The notes under the pieces: model-generated
What the model was told of the DNA's origin: nothing
Seen by the model: only the letters and a program-made list of their open reading frames with translations
Databases searched by the model: none
Shown here: positions 7,814 to 16,681 of the stretch, piece after piece
Position numbering within the stretch: the first letter of the stretch is position 1
Layout of the letters: every line of letters begins with the position of its first letter
Made by a program: the position numbers and the translations under genes
Source: Luteimonas huabeiensis HB2
GTDB lineage: Bacteria > Pseudomonadota > Gammaproteobacteria > Xanthomonadales > Xanthomonadaceae
Reading direction: 5' to 3'
Assembly (NCBI RefSeq): GCF_000559025.1
Contig: NZ_JAAN01000045.1
Coordinates: forward strand, 45,933 to 109,932
Length of the DNA: 64,000 bases

Positions 7814-8263
7814 TCAGCGCTCCTGCGCGCGCTCGCGCTCGGAGAGCTGCCGCCAGGCGTGCTGGATGGCCGGGTAGGCCTGCGCCCACTCCAGCCGCGA
7901 GCGCCCGCGCAGCGAGGGCCAGTCGGCCTCCAGTTCGGCCGCGACCAGTTCGGGATCGCGCTGGCGCCGCGCGTAGGCGTCGAGCGCCAGGCCGTAGGCG
8001 GGCGCGTAGTCGTCCCAGGTCATGCCCTCGACGTAGTACTCGGCCCGCCGGTAGATCTGCTCGAAGTGGCCGAGATCGCCGCGCGGATCGGCCGATTCGG
8101 ACAGGCGGTGGCCGAGCAGCGCGCCCAGCGCCACGCCGGCGACCACGCCCGCCACCAAGCCGGGCGGGCCGAACGGCAGGTAGCCGATGCCGCCCAGCAG
8201 GACGCCACCGATCAGGGCGCAAGCGCCGGCACCCAGCACGTGGACCTTCTGCAGGCGGGCCAT
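7814..8263 (-). CDS. Membrane-anchored protein with a WxDYAPAY domain, function unknown
   Basis: 149 residues. About residues 8-52 hold two Gly-rich hydrophobic segments (LGAGACALIGGVLLGGIG, then GLVAGVVAGVALGALLG) of the glycine-zipper type. The C-terminal domain (YYVEGMTWDDYAPAYGLALDAY, then RSRLEWAQAYPAIQHAWRQL; each piece is a fragment) matches the domain in the adjacent gene at 8266-8622, so the two genes share a duplicated domain. They are separated by 2 bp, so almost certainly one transcript. No family name is recognised. Confidence 0.75.
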   Translation of the reverse strand: MARLQKVHVLGAGACALIGGVLLGGIGYLPFGPPGLVAGVVAGVALGALLGHRLSESADPRGDLGHFEQIYRRAEYYVEGMTWDDYAPAYGLALDAYARRQRDPELVAAELEADWPSLRGRSRLEWAQAYPAIQHAWRQLSERERAQER

Positions 8264-8265
8264 GG

Positions 8266-8622
8266 TCAGTCCAGCATCCGGCCGTCGCCGCGGCGGCGGC
8301 CGGCCGCGTCCTCGAAGACGTGGCGGATCGCCGCGCGCGCCTCGGTCCAGGTCAGCCGCGAGCCGTCGCGGGCGGCCTCCCAGCCCTGCTCCAGCCGCGG
8401 CTCGATGGCCTCGAAGGAGGCGGCGGAGACGCCGAGCGCCGTGGCCTGCTCCATCGCGTAGCGATAGGCCGGCGCATAGTCGGACCAGGCGCGGCCGCTG
8501 GAGAAGTAGGGGGCGTCGCGATAGCTGCGGCGGTAGTACTCGTAGGGGGATTCGTCGCCCGGGCGACGGCCCGATTCGACCGGCGGACCGGACGGCACGG
8601 CGTGGGCGTGAGACTTGTCCAT
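8266..8622 (-). CDS. Soluble WxDYAPAY-domain protein, partner or paralogue of its neighbour
   Basis: 118 residues from the ATG at 8622; a GTG at 8721 would give 151 residues, and neither has a strong ribosome-binding site. The N-terminus is His/Pro/Ser-rich and disordered. A Tyr-rich stretch (YEYYRRSYRDAPYF) and the domain WSDYAPAYRYAMEQA...SRLTWTEARAAIRHVFEDA follow. The domain aligns with the C-terminal half of the next gene (WDDYAPAY...SRLEWAQAYPAIQHAW), but this copy lacks the membrane segments. It is probably cytoplasmic. Function unknown. Confidence 0.7.
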   Translation of the reverse strand: MDKSHAHAVPSGPPVESGRRPGDESPYEYYRRSYRDAPYFSSGRAWSDYAPAYRYAMEQATALGVSAASFEAIEPRLEQGWEAARDGSRLTWTEARAAIRHVFEDAAGRRRGDGRMLD

Positions 8623-8799
8623 GGCGGGGGGAACGGCGCGCGTGGGGGGCTGGGGCACACCGTAGGCCACGGGCCGGTCCGCGAGCGGTGAAATCGGCGC
8701 GCGCCGCGCCCGCGGCGACACGCGCCGTTCAGAGATGCGCAGACGGTGCAGGCGCGCTCGCCGCGCCGGGTGGGACGGTGCGCGCCCGCCGGCGAGCGC

Positions 8800-10251
8800 C
8801 TAGCCGCGCCCGGCGATCGGCTGCGGCATGGCCTGCGGCCAGCCGCCGGCGAAGCTGCGGAAGACCCCGGCCGCGGCGGCCACGCTGCGCGCGCGCGCCG
8901 CGGCGGCGGCGTCCTCGGCCTGCAGGCGGGTGCGCTCGGCCTCGAGCACGTCGAGCAGGCCGACCGCGCCGGCGTCGAAACGCAGCCGCGCCAGGGTCGC
9001 CGCCCGCGCGCTGTCGCGCGCGGCGCGCTCGAGCAGGGCGTCCTCCTCGCGGCTGCGCGCGTAGCGCAGCAGCGCGTTGCCCGCGTCCTCCAGCGCCAGC
9101 AGCACCGCCTGCCGGTATTCGGCCAGGGCGAGGTCGGCGCCCGATTCCGCCGCGGCCAGGCGCGCGCGCACGCGGCCAACGTCCAGGAACGACCAGTCGA
9201 TGCCCAGCGCCACCCGCCGCGTCTCGCTGTCGCGCTCGAACAGGCCGCCGGCATCCACCGCCTGGCTGCCGATCAACCCGGACAAGGTGAAGCGCGGGAA
9301 CAGGTCCGCGGTGGCGATGCCGATCCGCGCCGTTGCCGCGTGCAGCCGCTGCTCGGCGGCGGCGATGTCGGGCCGGCGCCGCAGCAGGCCGCCGGGCGAG
9401 TCCGGGTCGAGGCCCGCGGGCAGCGCCGGCAGCGGCCGCGCCGCGGCCAGGCGCGGCGCCCAGGCGTCGGGCGCCTGGCCGGTGAGCACGCCCAGGCGGT
9501 GCATGGCCGCGCCGAGCTGCGCTTCCAGCGCCGGCACGGTGGCGCGGGTGATGTCGAGCTGGGCGCGCGCGCGCGCGCCGTCGAACTCGCTGCCGCCGCC
9601 GGCGGCGATGCGCGCCTCGACCAGGCGCAGGGTGTCGGCCTGGTTGGCGACGTTGTCGCGCGCCACCCGCAGCCGCGCCTGCAGCCCGCGGACCTCGACG
9701 TAGGTGGCCACCGTCTCGCCGACGATCGCCACCTGCAGCGCCTGCAGGTCGGATGCCTGCGCGGCCGCGTCGGCGCGCCCGGCCTCCACGTTGCGGCGCA
9801 CGCGGCCGAACAGGTCGAGCTCCCAGGAAGCGGCGATGCCGGCGCCGTAGCCGTCGGCGTCGCGGGCCTCGCGCGCCGCGCCCGGCGCCTGCGAGGCGGA
9901 CGCGCGCGCGGAAGCCGCCTCGCCCTGCGCGACGATCGTGGGCAGCAGGTCGAAGCGCGCGCCGCGCAGCAGCGCGTTGGCCTGTTCGTAGCGCGCCAGC
10001 GCCGCCTGCAGATCGTGGTTGCGCGCCAGCGCCTCGCCGACCAGCGCATCGAGCAGCGGATCGCCGAACGCGTTCCAGAACGCCGCGTCGGCGGCGACGA
10101 CCGCGCCGGCGGGGTCCGCCGCCGCGGTGCCGTCGATCGGGTCGCGGAACGTCTCGGCGAGCGTCGGCGGCGCCGGGCGGACGTGCTCGGGCCCGACCGC
10201 GCAGGCCGCCAGCAGCGCCGCCGCCAGTGTCGCGATCAGCGGACGGGTCAC
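8800..10251 (-). CDS. RND efflux outer-membrane factor lipoprotein (TolC/NodT family)
   Basis: 483 residues. Lipoprotein signal with lipobox LLAAC near residue 16, followed by the NodT-type VGPEHVRP. There are two outer-membrane-efflux repeats with the hallmark segments LVGEALARNHDLQAALARYEQ and RRPDIAAAEQRLHAATARIGIATADLFPRF (fragments of one conserved block). The protein forms the outer-membrane/periplasmic tunnel of a tripartite pump. The start GTG at 10251 overlaps the stop of the SDR gene (GTGA), so it is translationally coupled to it. It is the last gene of the efflux operon. Confidence 0.93.
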   Translation of the reverse strand: MTRPLIATLAAALLAACAVGPEHVRPAPPTLAETFRDPIDGTAAADPAGAVVAADAAFWNAFGDPLLDALVGEALARNHDLQAALARYEQANALLRGARFDLLPTIVAQGEAASARASASQAPGAAREARDADGYGAGIAASWELDLFGRVRRNVEAGRADAAAQASDLQALQVAIVGETVATYVEVRGLQARLRVARDNVANQADTLRLVEARIAAGGGSEFDGARARAQLDITRATVPALEAQLGAAMHRLGVLTGQAPDAWAPRLAAARPLPALPAGLDPDSPGGLLRRRPDIAAAEQRLHAATARIGIATADLFPRFTLSGLIGSQAVDAGGLFERDSETRRVALGIDWSFLDVGRVRARLAAAESGADLALAEYRQAVLLALEDAGNALLRYARSREEDALLERAARDSARAATLARLRFDAGAVGLLDVLEAERTRLQAEDAAAAARARSVAAAAGVFRSFAGGWPQAMPQPIAGRG

Positions 10252-10997
10252 CACGGCAGCGCCTCGTCCAGGTAGAAGTAGCCGCCGGTCGGGCCGTCGT
10301 CGTCGATCAGCGCCAAGCGCACGCTGGTGCGCGCGCCGTCGGCGACCTCGAGCTCGCCGTTCTGCTCGTCGCCGGCCTTGTTCATGTCGGTGCGCACGTA
10401 GCCCGGATGGATCGTGTTGACCTTGATGCCGGCGTCCTTGAGGACGTGCGCCAGATGCACGGTCCACGCGTTCACCGCGCTCTTGGACACGTTGTAGGCC
10501 GGTATGCCCTTCATGTCGTAGATCATCGACGCCGGGTTCTGGTGCTGGCTGATCGAGCCGAGCAGGCTCGACACGTTGACGATGCGCGCCGACGCCGACT
10601 TGCGCAGCAGCGGCAGCAGCGCCTGCGTGGTCGCGATCAGGCCGAACACGTTGGTCTCGAACGTCGTGCGCCAGGTCTCGAGCGACTGGCCGGCCGCGCC
10701 CTTGGCCGGATCGTCGACGAGGATGCCGGCGTTGTTGACCAGGATGTCGAGGCGTCCGTGGCGCGCCTCGATGGTCCTCGCGGCCTCGGCGATGCTGGCC
10801 GCGTCGGTGACGTCGAGCGCGATCGCCTCGACCGGCAGGCCCTCGGCCTGCAACTCGAGCGCGGCCTCGACCGCGCGGTCGCGGTTGCGGCCGGCCAGCA
10901 GCGTGTGCACGCCGGCCTCGGCCAGCTGGCGCACGGTCTCGAGGCCGATGCCGCGGGTGGCGCCGGTGACCAGCGCGATCCTGGAAGTGGAGTTCAT
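10248..10997 (-). CDS. Classical short-chain dehydrogenase/reductase within the efflux operon
   Basis: 249 residues. Rossmann motif TGATRGIG at the N-terminus, NNAG, catalytic Ser in VNVSSLLG, and the catalytic pair YNVSK (YxxxK). It is a complete NAD(P)-dependent classical SDR. It sits between the RND pump gene (32 bp upstream) and the outer-membrane factor (4-bp overlap), so it is part of the pump operon. It may act on the pump substrate or on a related carbonyl or quinone compound; that is inference from position only. Confidence 0.92.
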   Translation of the reverse strand: MNSTSRIALVTGATRGIGLETVRQLAEAGVHTLLAGRNRDRAVEAALELQAEGLPVEAIALDVTDAASIAEAARTIEARHGRLDILVNNAGILVDDPAKGAAGQSLETWRTTFETNVFGLIATTQALLPLLRKSASARIVNVSSLLGSISQHQNPASMIYDMKGIPAYNVSKSAVNAWTVHLAHVLKDAGIKVNTIHPGYVRTDMNKAGDEQNGELEVADGARTSVRLALIDDDGPTGGYFYLDEALPW

Positions 10998-11029
10998 GGG
11001 AGGTCCTCTGGGTCTTGGGGGATGGGGGG

Positions 11030-14000
11030 TCAGGCCTGGGCGGCATGGACCGTGGGCGGGCCGTGCGAGACCAGCGGCCGGTTGGCCAGCTTGCGCAGGG
11101 CGACGTAGAACACCGGGGTCAGGAACAGGCCGAACAGGGTCACCCCGACCATGCCGGCGAACACGGTGATGCCGGTGGCCGCGCGCACCTCGGCGCCGGC
11201 GCCGCTGCCCAGCATCAGCGGCACCACGCCGGCGATGAACGCGATCGAGGTCATCACGATCGGCCGCAGGCGCAACCGGCACGCCTCCAGCGCGGCCTCG
11301 ACGATGCCCTTGCCCTGCAGTTCCAGCTCGCGGGCGAACTCGACGATCAGGATCGCGTTCTTGCACGCCAGCCCCATCAGCACCACCAGGCCGACCTGCA
11401 CGAACACGTTGTTGTCGCCGCCGGCCAGCCAGACGCCGAACAGCGCCGACAGGATCGTCATCGGCACGATCAGGATCACCGCCAGCGGCAGGGTCCAGCT
11501 CTCGTACAGCGCGGCCAGCACCAGGAAGGCGAGCAGCACCGCCAGCGGGAACACGATCAGCGCGGCGTTGCCCTGGGTGGCCTGCTGGTAGCTCAGGTCG
11601 GTCCACTCGATGGTCATGCCCGGCGGCAGCACCTGCGCGGCCAGCCCGGTCAGCGCGTCCATCGCCTGCGCCGAGGACAGCTGCCGCGGATCGGACTCGC
11701 CGGCGAGATCGGCGGCCGGGTAGCCGTTGTAGCGCAGCACCGGGTCGGGGCCGTAGGTCTGGCGCACGTCGACCATCGAGCCGATCGGCACCATCTCGCC
11801 GTGCTCGTTGCGGGTGCGCAGGTTGGCGATGTCCTCGACGCTGTCGCGGAACCGGCCGTCGGCCTGGGCGATGACCTGCCAGGTGCGGCCGAACTGGTTG
11901 AAGTCGTTGACGTAGGCCGAGCCGAGGTAGGTCTGCAGGGTGTCGAACAGCTCGGTCAGCGGCACGCCCTGGGCCTTGGCCTTCTCGCGATCGACGATCG
12001 CGTCGAGCTGCGGCACGTTGGCCTGGTAGCTGCTGATGGGAAAGCCCATGCCGGCAGTCTGCGAGATCGCCCCGGTCATGCCGTCGACCGCATCCTGCAG
12101 CGCGCCGTAGCCCAGGTTGCCGCGGTCCTGGATGAACAGCTGGTAGCCCGATCCGTTGCCCAGGCCGAGGATCGGCGGCGGCATCATCGCGAAGGCGAAG
12201 CCCTCCTGCAGCGCGCCGATGCGCTGGTTGATCTCGGCGTTGATCTCCGCCGCGCTGCGCGAGCGCTCGCTCATCGCATCGAGCACGACGAAGGCGACGC
12301 CGGTGTTGGGCGTGTTGGTGAACTGCAGCGCGTTCAGGCCCGGGAACGAGATCACGTGGGCGACGCCCTCGGTGTCCATGGCGATGTCGGCGACCTGGCG
12401 CAGCAGCGCGTCCGAGCGCGCGATCGACGCGCCTTCGGGCAGCTTCACCCCGGCGATCAGGTACAGCTTGTCCTGCACCGGGATGAAGCCCGGCGGCACC
12501 GCCTTGAACAGCCCGCCGGTGGCCAGCAGCAGGCCGGCGTAGACCAGGAACACCAGGCCGCGGCGACCGAGGATGCGGCCGACGCCGCGCTCGTAGCGCG
12601 CGGCGCTGGCGCCGAAGAAGCGGTTGAACGGGCGGAACAGCCAGCCGAACGCGCGCTCGATGCCGCGCGAGAGCCGGTCCTTGGGCGTACCGTGCGCCTG
12701 CAGCAGGCGCGCGGCCAGCGCCGGCGACAGGGTCAGCGAGTTGATCGCCGAGATCACCGTGGAGATCGCGATGGTCACCGCGAACTGCTTGTAGAACTGC
12801 CCGGTCACCCCGTCCAGGAACGCCATCGGCACGAACACCGCGCACAGCACCAGCGAGATCGCCACGATCGGCCCGGAGACCTCGCGCATCGCCTGGTGCG
12901 CCGCGGCCAGCGGGCTCAGCCCCTCCTCGATGTTGCGCTCCACGTTCTCGACCACCACGATCGCGTCGTCGACCACGATGCCGATCGCCAGCACCAGGCC
13001 GAACAGGGTCAGGGTGTTGATCGAAAAGCCCAGCAGGTGCAGCACCGCGAAGGTGCCCACGATCGACACCGGCACCGCCAGCAGCGGGATGATCGAGGCG
13101 CGCCAGGTCTGCAGGAACAGGATCACCACCAGCACCACCAGCAGCACCGCCTCCAGCAGCGTGGAGACCACCGCCTTGATCGAATCGCGCACGAAGATCG
13201 TGGTGTCGTACACCGCCTCGTACTTCACGCCCTCCGGGAACGAGGCCGACAACTCGTCCATCGTCGCGATCACCTGGTCGCGGATCTGCAGCGCGTTGGC
13301 GCCGGGCGCCTGGAAGATGCCGATGCCCACCGCCGCCTTGCCGTCGAGCTGCGCGCGCAGGGTGTAGTCGCCGGCGCCCAACTCCAGCCGCGCGACGTCC
13401 GACAGGCGCACGATGGTGCCGTCGTCGCCGCGCTTGAGCACGATGGTGCCGAACTCCTCGGGCGTGGTCAGCCGGCCCTGCGCGTTGATCAGGGTCAGGA
13501 AGCGGCTGTCGGGGATCGGCTCTGCGCCGAGCTGGCCGGCCGAGACCTGCACGTTCTGCTCGCGCATCGCCCGCACCACGTCGCTGGCGGTCAGCCCGCG
13601 CGCGGCGATCTGCTCGGGATCGAGCCAGGCGCGCATCGCGTAGTCGCCGCCGCCGAACACCTGCGCGTCGCCCACGCCCGGGATCCGCGCCAGCGCGTCC
13701 TTGACGTGCAGCCGCGCGTGGTTGCGCAGGTACAGGGTGTCGTAGCGGCCGTCGGGGGAGGTCAGGTGGACGACCATCAGGAAGGTCGGCGACTGCTTCT
13801 GGGTGGTCACGCCCTGCCGGCGCACGTCCTCGGGCAGCCGCGACAGCGCCTGCGCGACCCGGTTCTGCACGCGGACCGCGGCATCGTCGGGATCGACCCC
13901 GGGGCGGAAGGTCACCGTGGTCACCAGCACGCCGTCGGAGCCGGCGACGGACTTGATGTACATCATGTCCTCGACGCCGTTGATCGCCTCCTCCAGCGGC

Positions 14001-14194
14001 GTGGCCACCGTCTCGGCGATCACCTTGGGATTGGCGCCCGGGTACACCGTGCGCACCACCACCGAGGGCGGCACCACGTCCGGGTACTCGCCGATCGGCA
14101 GCACCGGGATCGCGATCAGGCCGGCGGCGAAAATGACGATCGACAGCACCGCGGCGAAGATCGGGCGGTCGATGAAGAAGCGGGAGAAATCCAT
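11030..14194 (-). CDS. RND multidrug efflux permease (HAE1 family, MexF/AcrB type)
   Basis: 1054 residues, the normal size for HAE1 RND pumps. It starts FFIDRPIFAAVLSIVIF (TM1). The proton-relay aspartates are present in TM4 (IGIVVDDAIVVVENVERN) and the relay lysine in TM10 (GLACKNAILIVEFAREL). Two large periplasmic loops and twelve predicted membrane helices are as expected. It drives export across the inner membrane together with the adaptor and the outer-membrane factor. It lies 136 bp downstream of the end of the adaptor frame. No truncation is seen. Confidence 0.97.
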   Translation of the reverse strand: MDFSRFFIDRPIFAAVLSIVIFAAGLIAIPVLPIGEYPDVVPPSVVVRTVYPGANPKVIAETVATPLEEAINGVEDMMYIKSVAGSDGVLVTTVTFRPGVDPDDAAVRVQNRVAQALSRLPEDVRRQGVTTQKQSPTFLMVVHLTSPDGRYDTLYLRNHARLHVKDALARIPGVGDAQVFGGGDYAMRAWLDPEQIAARGLTASDVVRAMREQNVQVSAGQLGAEPIPDSRFLTLINAQGRLTTPEEFGTIVLKRGDDGTIVRLSDVARLELGAGDYTLRAQLDGKAAVGIGIFQAPGANALQIRDQVIATMDELSASFPEGVKYEAVYDTTIFVRDSIKAVVSTLLEAVLLVVLVVILFLQTWRASIIPLLAVPVSIVGTFAVLHLLGFSINTLTLFGLVLAIGIVVDDAIVVVENVERNIEEGLSPLAAAHQAMREVSGPIVAISLVLCAVFVPMAFLDGVTGQFYKQFAVTIAISTVISAINSLTLSPALAARLLQAHGTPKDRLSRGIERAFGWLFRPFNRFFGASAARYERGVGRILGRRGLVFLVYAGLLLATGGLFKAVPPGFIPVQDKLYLIAGVKLPEGASIARSDALLRQVADIAMDTEGVAHVISFPGLNALQFTNTPNTGVAFVVLDAMSERSRSAAEINAEINQRIGALQEGFAFAMMPPPILGLGNGSGYQLFIQDRGNLGYGALQDAVDGMTGAISQTAGMGFPISSYQANVPQLDAIVDREKAKAQGVPLTELFDTLQTYLGSAYVNDFNQFGRTWQVIAQADGRFRDSVEDIANLRTRNEHGEMVPIGSMVDVRQTYGPDPVLRYNGYPAADLAGESDPRQLSSAQAMDALTGLAAQVLPPGMTIEWTDLSYQQATQGNAALIVFPLAVLLAFLVLAALYESWTLPLAVILIVPMTILSALFGVWLAGGDNNVFVQVGLVVLMGLACKNAILIVEFARELELQGKGIVEAALEACRLRLRPIVMTSIAFIAGVVPLMLGSGAGAEVRAATGITVFAGMVGVTLFGLFLTPVFYVALRKLANRPLVSHGPPTVHAAQA

Positions 14195-14330
14195 CGCAAA
14201 CGGTCCTGTGGAGCCGCGCCGTTCGACGGCGGGCGGAAAGGGTCCCGCCCGGTGCGCCGGCGCGCCGGGGGAAGGGGGCCGGCGGGGAGGCCGGCGGGTC
14301 GCACGGGCGACCGGGCGGGAGTGAGCGGAC

Positions 14331-15539
14331 TCAGCCGGCGGCAGCGACGGCGGGCGCGGCGGGCGGCGGCGCGTCGCCCATCGCCACGGCCACCGGGCGT
14401 ACCGGCATCCCCGGCATGAACACCTTCTGCACGCCGTGGACGATGATCCGGTCGCCGGGGGCCAGGCCCTCGTCGACCACGCGCAGGCCGTCGACCATGC
14501 GGCCGGGCACGATGTCGCGCCGCTGCGCGGTATCGCCCTCGCCGATCACGTACACGTACTTGCGGTCCTGGTCGGTCAGCACCGCGCGGTCGTCGATCAG
14601 CAGCGCCTGGCGCTAGCGGCCGGCGGCGAGCTGCACGCGCGCGAACAGCCCCGGGGTGAACACCCGGTCCGGGTTGGGCACGACCGCGCGCGCGCGGATG
14701 GTGCCGGTGCCCGGGTCGACGCGGTTGTCCACGAAGTCCACGCGGCCGGCATGCGGATAGCCGCGCTCGTTGGCCAGGCCCACGCGCACCGGATTGCCGT
14801 CGGACTCGCGCGCGCCGTTGCGCATCAGCGACTGGTAGTGCAGGTAGCGCTGTTCGTCGGTCTCGAAGTACACGTGCACCGGGTCCAGCGAGACCACGGT
14901 GGTCAGCGCGGTGACGTCGGCGGTGGCGAGGTTGCCGACCGTGGCCAGCGCGCGGCCGGCGCGGCCGTCGATCGGCGAGCGTACCTCGGTGAACTGCAGG
15001 TCCAGCCGCGCGCTGGCCACCGCGGCTTCCGCCGCGCGCACCGCCGCCTGCGCCTGCGAGGCGCCGGCCTCGCGCGATTCGAAGTCCTCGCGCGAGATCG
15101 CGCTGACCGCCACCAGGTCGCGGGCGCGCGCGTTCTGCGCCTCGGCCAGCCGCGCCTGGCTGCGCGCCTGCGCCAGCTGCGCCTCGGCGCGCGCCAGCGC
15201 GGCCCGGTACGGGCGCGGGTCGATGACGAACAGCAGGTCGCCCTTGCGCACCGCGTCGCCCTCCTCGAAGGCCACGCGATCGACGTAGCCGCTCACCCGC
15301 GGGCGCAGCTCGACGGTCTCCGGCGCGACCACGCGGCCGGTGTACTCGTCCCATTCGACCACCGGGCGGGCGATCACCTCGGCCACGCTCACCTCGGGCG
15401 GCGGCGGCGCGCCGGGTTCCGCGCGGCCGCTGCAGGCCGCCAGCAGGGCCGCTCCCAGCAGGATGAGGCCCGCGGCGGCCGCGCGTGCGCCCGGCCGGCG
15501 CGGGAAGGATCGGGAAGGAAGCGGAAGCGTGCGGTTCAT
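14331..15539 (-). pseudogene. RND efflux periplasmic adaptor (MexE/AcrA type) with an in-frame amber codon
   Basis: The intact frame would encode 402 residues. It has a lipoprotein signal (LLAACSG), a barrel-sandwich segment (VEWDEYTGRVVAPETVELRP, VSGYVDRVAFEEGDAVRKGD), an alpha-hairpin (residues about 100-180, Ala/Arg-rich) and a beta-barrel (FARVQLAAGR). At codon 309 (14613-14615) there is TAG, and the same frame then resumes with RQALLIDDRAVLTDQDRKYV, the normal continuation of the family. A tyrosine (TAC) is a plausible original codon. Without readthrough the product is 308 residues and lacks the membrane-proximal domain that contacts the pump. The start ATG overlaps the upstream SDR stop (ATGA). 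Alternatives are a sequencing error or amber readthrough; a GTG at 14582 could restart translation. Confidence 0.88.
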
Positions 15540-16327
15540 GGAGAAGGATTCCGGAACGTGGGAGAGGACAGCAGACGGTCGAGCCAGGCGCGCGCATCGG
15601 GCGCGGCGGCGGAGGATGCGACCTCGACTTCGGTCGAGGTCAACGGCCGCGGGACGAACGGGATCACCGCGCGCCCGCGCGCGGCGGCGGGCGCGTCGAC
15701 CAGCGCCAGCGCGCGGCGCCCGACCGCGCGCGCCTGCGGCCAGGCCTCGCTGGCGTGGGCGCAGTTCTCCGGCGTGCGCACCGGCGCATCCACCGACAGC
15801 AGATGCACGTCCACGCCCTCGCGGCGCGCCTCCTCGTGCAGCACGCGCGCGAGCATGCGCAGCGCCGCGGCGGCGATGGAGCGATGGCCGTAGCCGGCCC
15901 AGGGATAGCTGGCGCCGGGGCCGCCGACCAGGACGTAGGCCGGCCGCGTCTCGCGCGGCAGCAGGCCGAACAGGTGGCGCGCCGCGGCCAGGTGCGGCAG
16001 CAGGTCTTCGTCGAGCGTGCGGCGCAGGACGTCGGCGGGCTGGTCGAGCAGGCGCCCGCAGGCGCCCTCGCCGCCCAGCGCGGCGATCACCCCGCGCGGC
16101 CGGTAGCCCAGCGCGCGCAGGCGCCTGGCCAGGCGCGCGGCGTCCGGCTCGCTGGCCAGGCGCGCGACGCGGGTGTGCAGCGGGCCGCCGGGATGGCCGC
16201 GGCGCAGCGCGTCCAGTGCGCAGGCGTCGTCGGCCACCGCCAGCACCGGCTGCCCGGCTTCCAGCGCGGCCTCGACGATGCCGCGGCCGAGCGCGCCGGC
16301 GGTGCCGAGTACGAGGATCGGCTGCAT
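15536..16327 (-). CDS. Atypical SDR-like NAD(P)-binding protein at the head of the efflux operon
   Basis: 263 residues. N-terminal Rossmann motif LGTAGALGRGIVEAALEAG. The position expected for YxxxK reads YGHRSIAAAAL, so the catalytic lysine is missing and enzymatic activity as a classical SDR is doubtful. The C-terminal half contains a nucleotide-fold remainder (VDVHLLSVDAPVRTP). The stop overlaps the adaptor start by 4 bp, making it the first gene of the operon. Only 3 bp separate the start codon from the palindrome CCCGATATCGGG, so the leader is very short. It is divergent from the LysR regulator. Confidence 0.8.
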   Translation of the reverse strand: MQPILVLGTAGALGRGIVEAALEAGQPVLAVADDACALDALRRGHPGGPLHTRVARLASEPDAARLARRLRALGYRPRGVIAALGGEGACGRLLDQPADVLRRTLDEDLLPHLAAARHLFGLLPRETRPAYVLVGGPGASYPWAGYGHRSIAAAALRMLARVLHEEARREGVDVHLLSVDAPVRTPENCAHASEAWPQARAVGRRALALVDAPAAARGRAVIPFVPRPLTSTEVEVASSAAAPDARAWLDRLLSSPTFRNPSP

Positions 16328-16330
16328 TGT

Positions 16331-16350
16331 CCCGATATCGGGATTATCCC
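16331..16350. promoter_or_regulatory. Double palindrome next to the efflux operon start (candidate LysR operator)
   Basis: CCCGATATCGGG (16331-16342) is a perfect palindrome and overlaps a second one, GGGATTATCCC (16340-16350). They lie immediately upstream of the atypical SDR start at 16327. On the minus strand GGGATAATCCC contains GATAAT, a plausible -10 element, so a protein bound here would cover the promoter. A related word, ATTATCCCT followed by CCxxGGGCC and ATCC, recurs at 16634-16657 in front of the LysR gene. Confidence 0.5.
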
Positions 16351-16390
16351 TCCCATGGGCCGATCCAATCGGTGCCGCGCCCGCCTGAGG

Positions 16391-16420
16391 ATGCCGCCGG
16401 GCGGAATCCGCCGGCGGCAT
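16391..16420. repeat. 30-bp inverted repeat in the LysR/efflux intergenic region
   Basis: The sequence starts ATGCCGCCGG and ends CCGGCGGCAT, with CGGA/TCCG pairing inside; one unpaired G breaks an otherwise perfect 14-bp stem. It could form a cruciform or RNA hairpin between the divergent genes. No T-run follows, so it is not a canonical terminator. Confidence 0.5.
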
Positions 16421-16607
16421 GCCCGATCCCCGAGACGCGGCCGGGCGCCCGCCGCCAAGCCCTTGATCGCCATGAGAAAAAGGCGACTTTTCCGGGCCGG
16501 AAGCGGGATCGGAGCGGCCGTCCGGGCGGACGGCGGTGGAGACGGAAGGGTGGGCCACGACAGGCTCCCATGACGACAGGCCGCTACCTTAGGCCCGCCG
16601 GCGGCAC

Positions 16608-16657
16608 TTGATTAGCCCCGATGTCGAGGACTTATTATCCCTTTCCCGGGCCAATCC
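16608..16657 (+). promoter_or_regulatory. Putative LysR gene promoter with copy of the ATTATCCCT motif
   Basis: TTGATT (16608-16613) and TATTAT (16633-16638) are separated by 19 bp and could be -35 and -10 elements. The -10 overlaps ATTATCCCT, which is followed by TTTCCCGGGCCAATCC, a partial direct repeat (about 19 of 24 positions) of the motif near the divergent efflux operon start. This layout fits autoregulation by the LysR protein. The rest of 16421-16607 shows no gene. Confidence 0.4.
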
Positions 16658-16681
16658 CTGCCCGCACCGCCGGAGGCCCGC

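Noticed and set aside
11015..14419. A very long open frame on the plus strand, antisense to the RND pump gene
   Set aside because: Its translation is Arg/His/Gln-rich without motifs, and the opposite strand encodes a perfect RND pump. Long antisense frames are expected at this GC content.
14613..14615. Programmed recoding (for example pyrrolysine) at the amber codon in the adaptor gene
   Set aside because: No pyrrolysine machinery is visible and such recoding is not known for this family in gammaproteobacteria; a point mutation or error is simpler.
16328..16558. A longer start for the atypical SDR gene beginning near 16558
   Set aside because: The extra 77 residues are low-complexity Pro/Gly/Arg sequence lying over the intergenic palindromes; the Rossmann fold begins exactly at the ATG at 16327.
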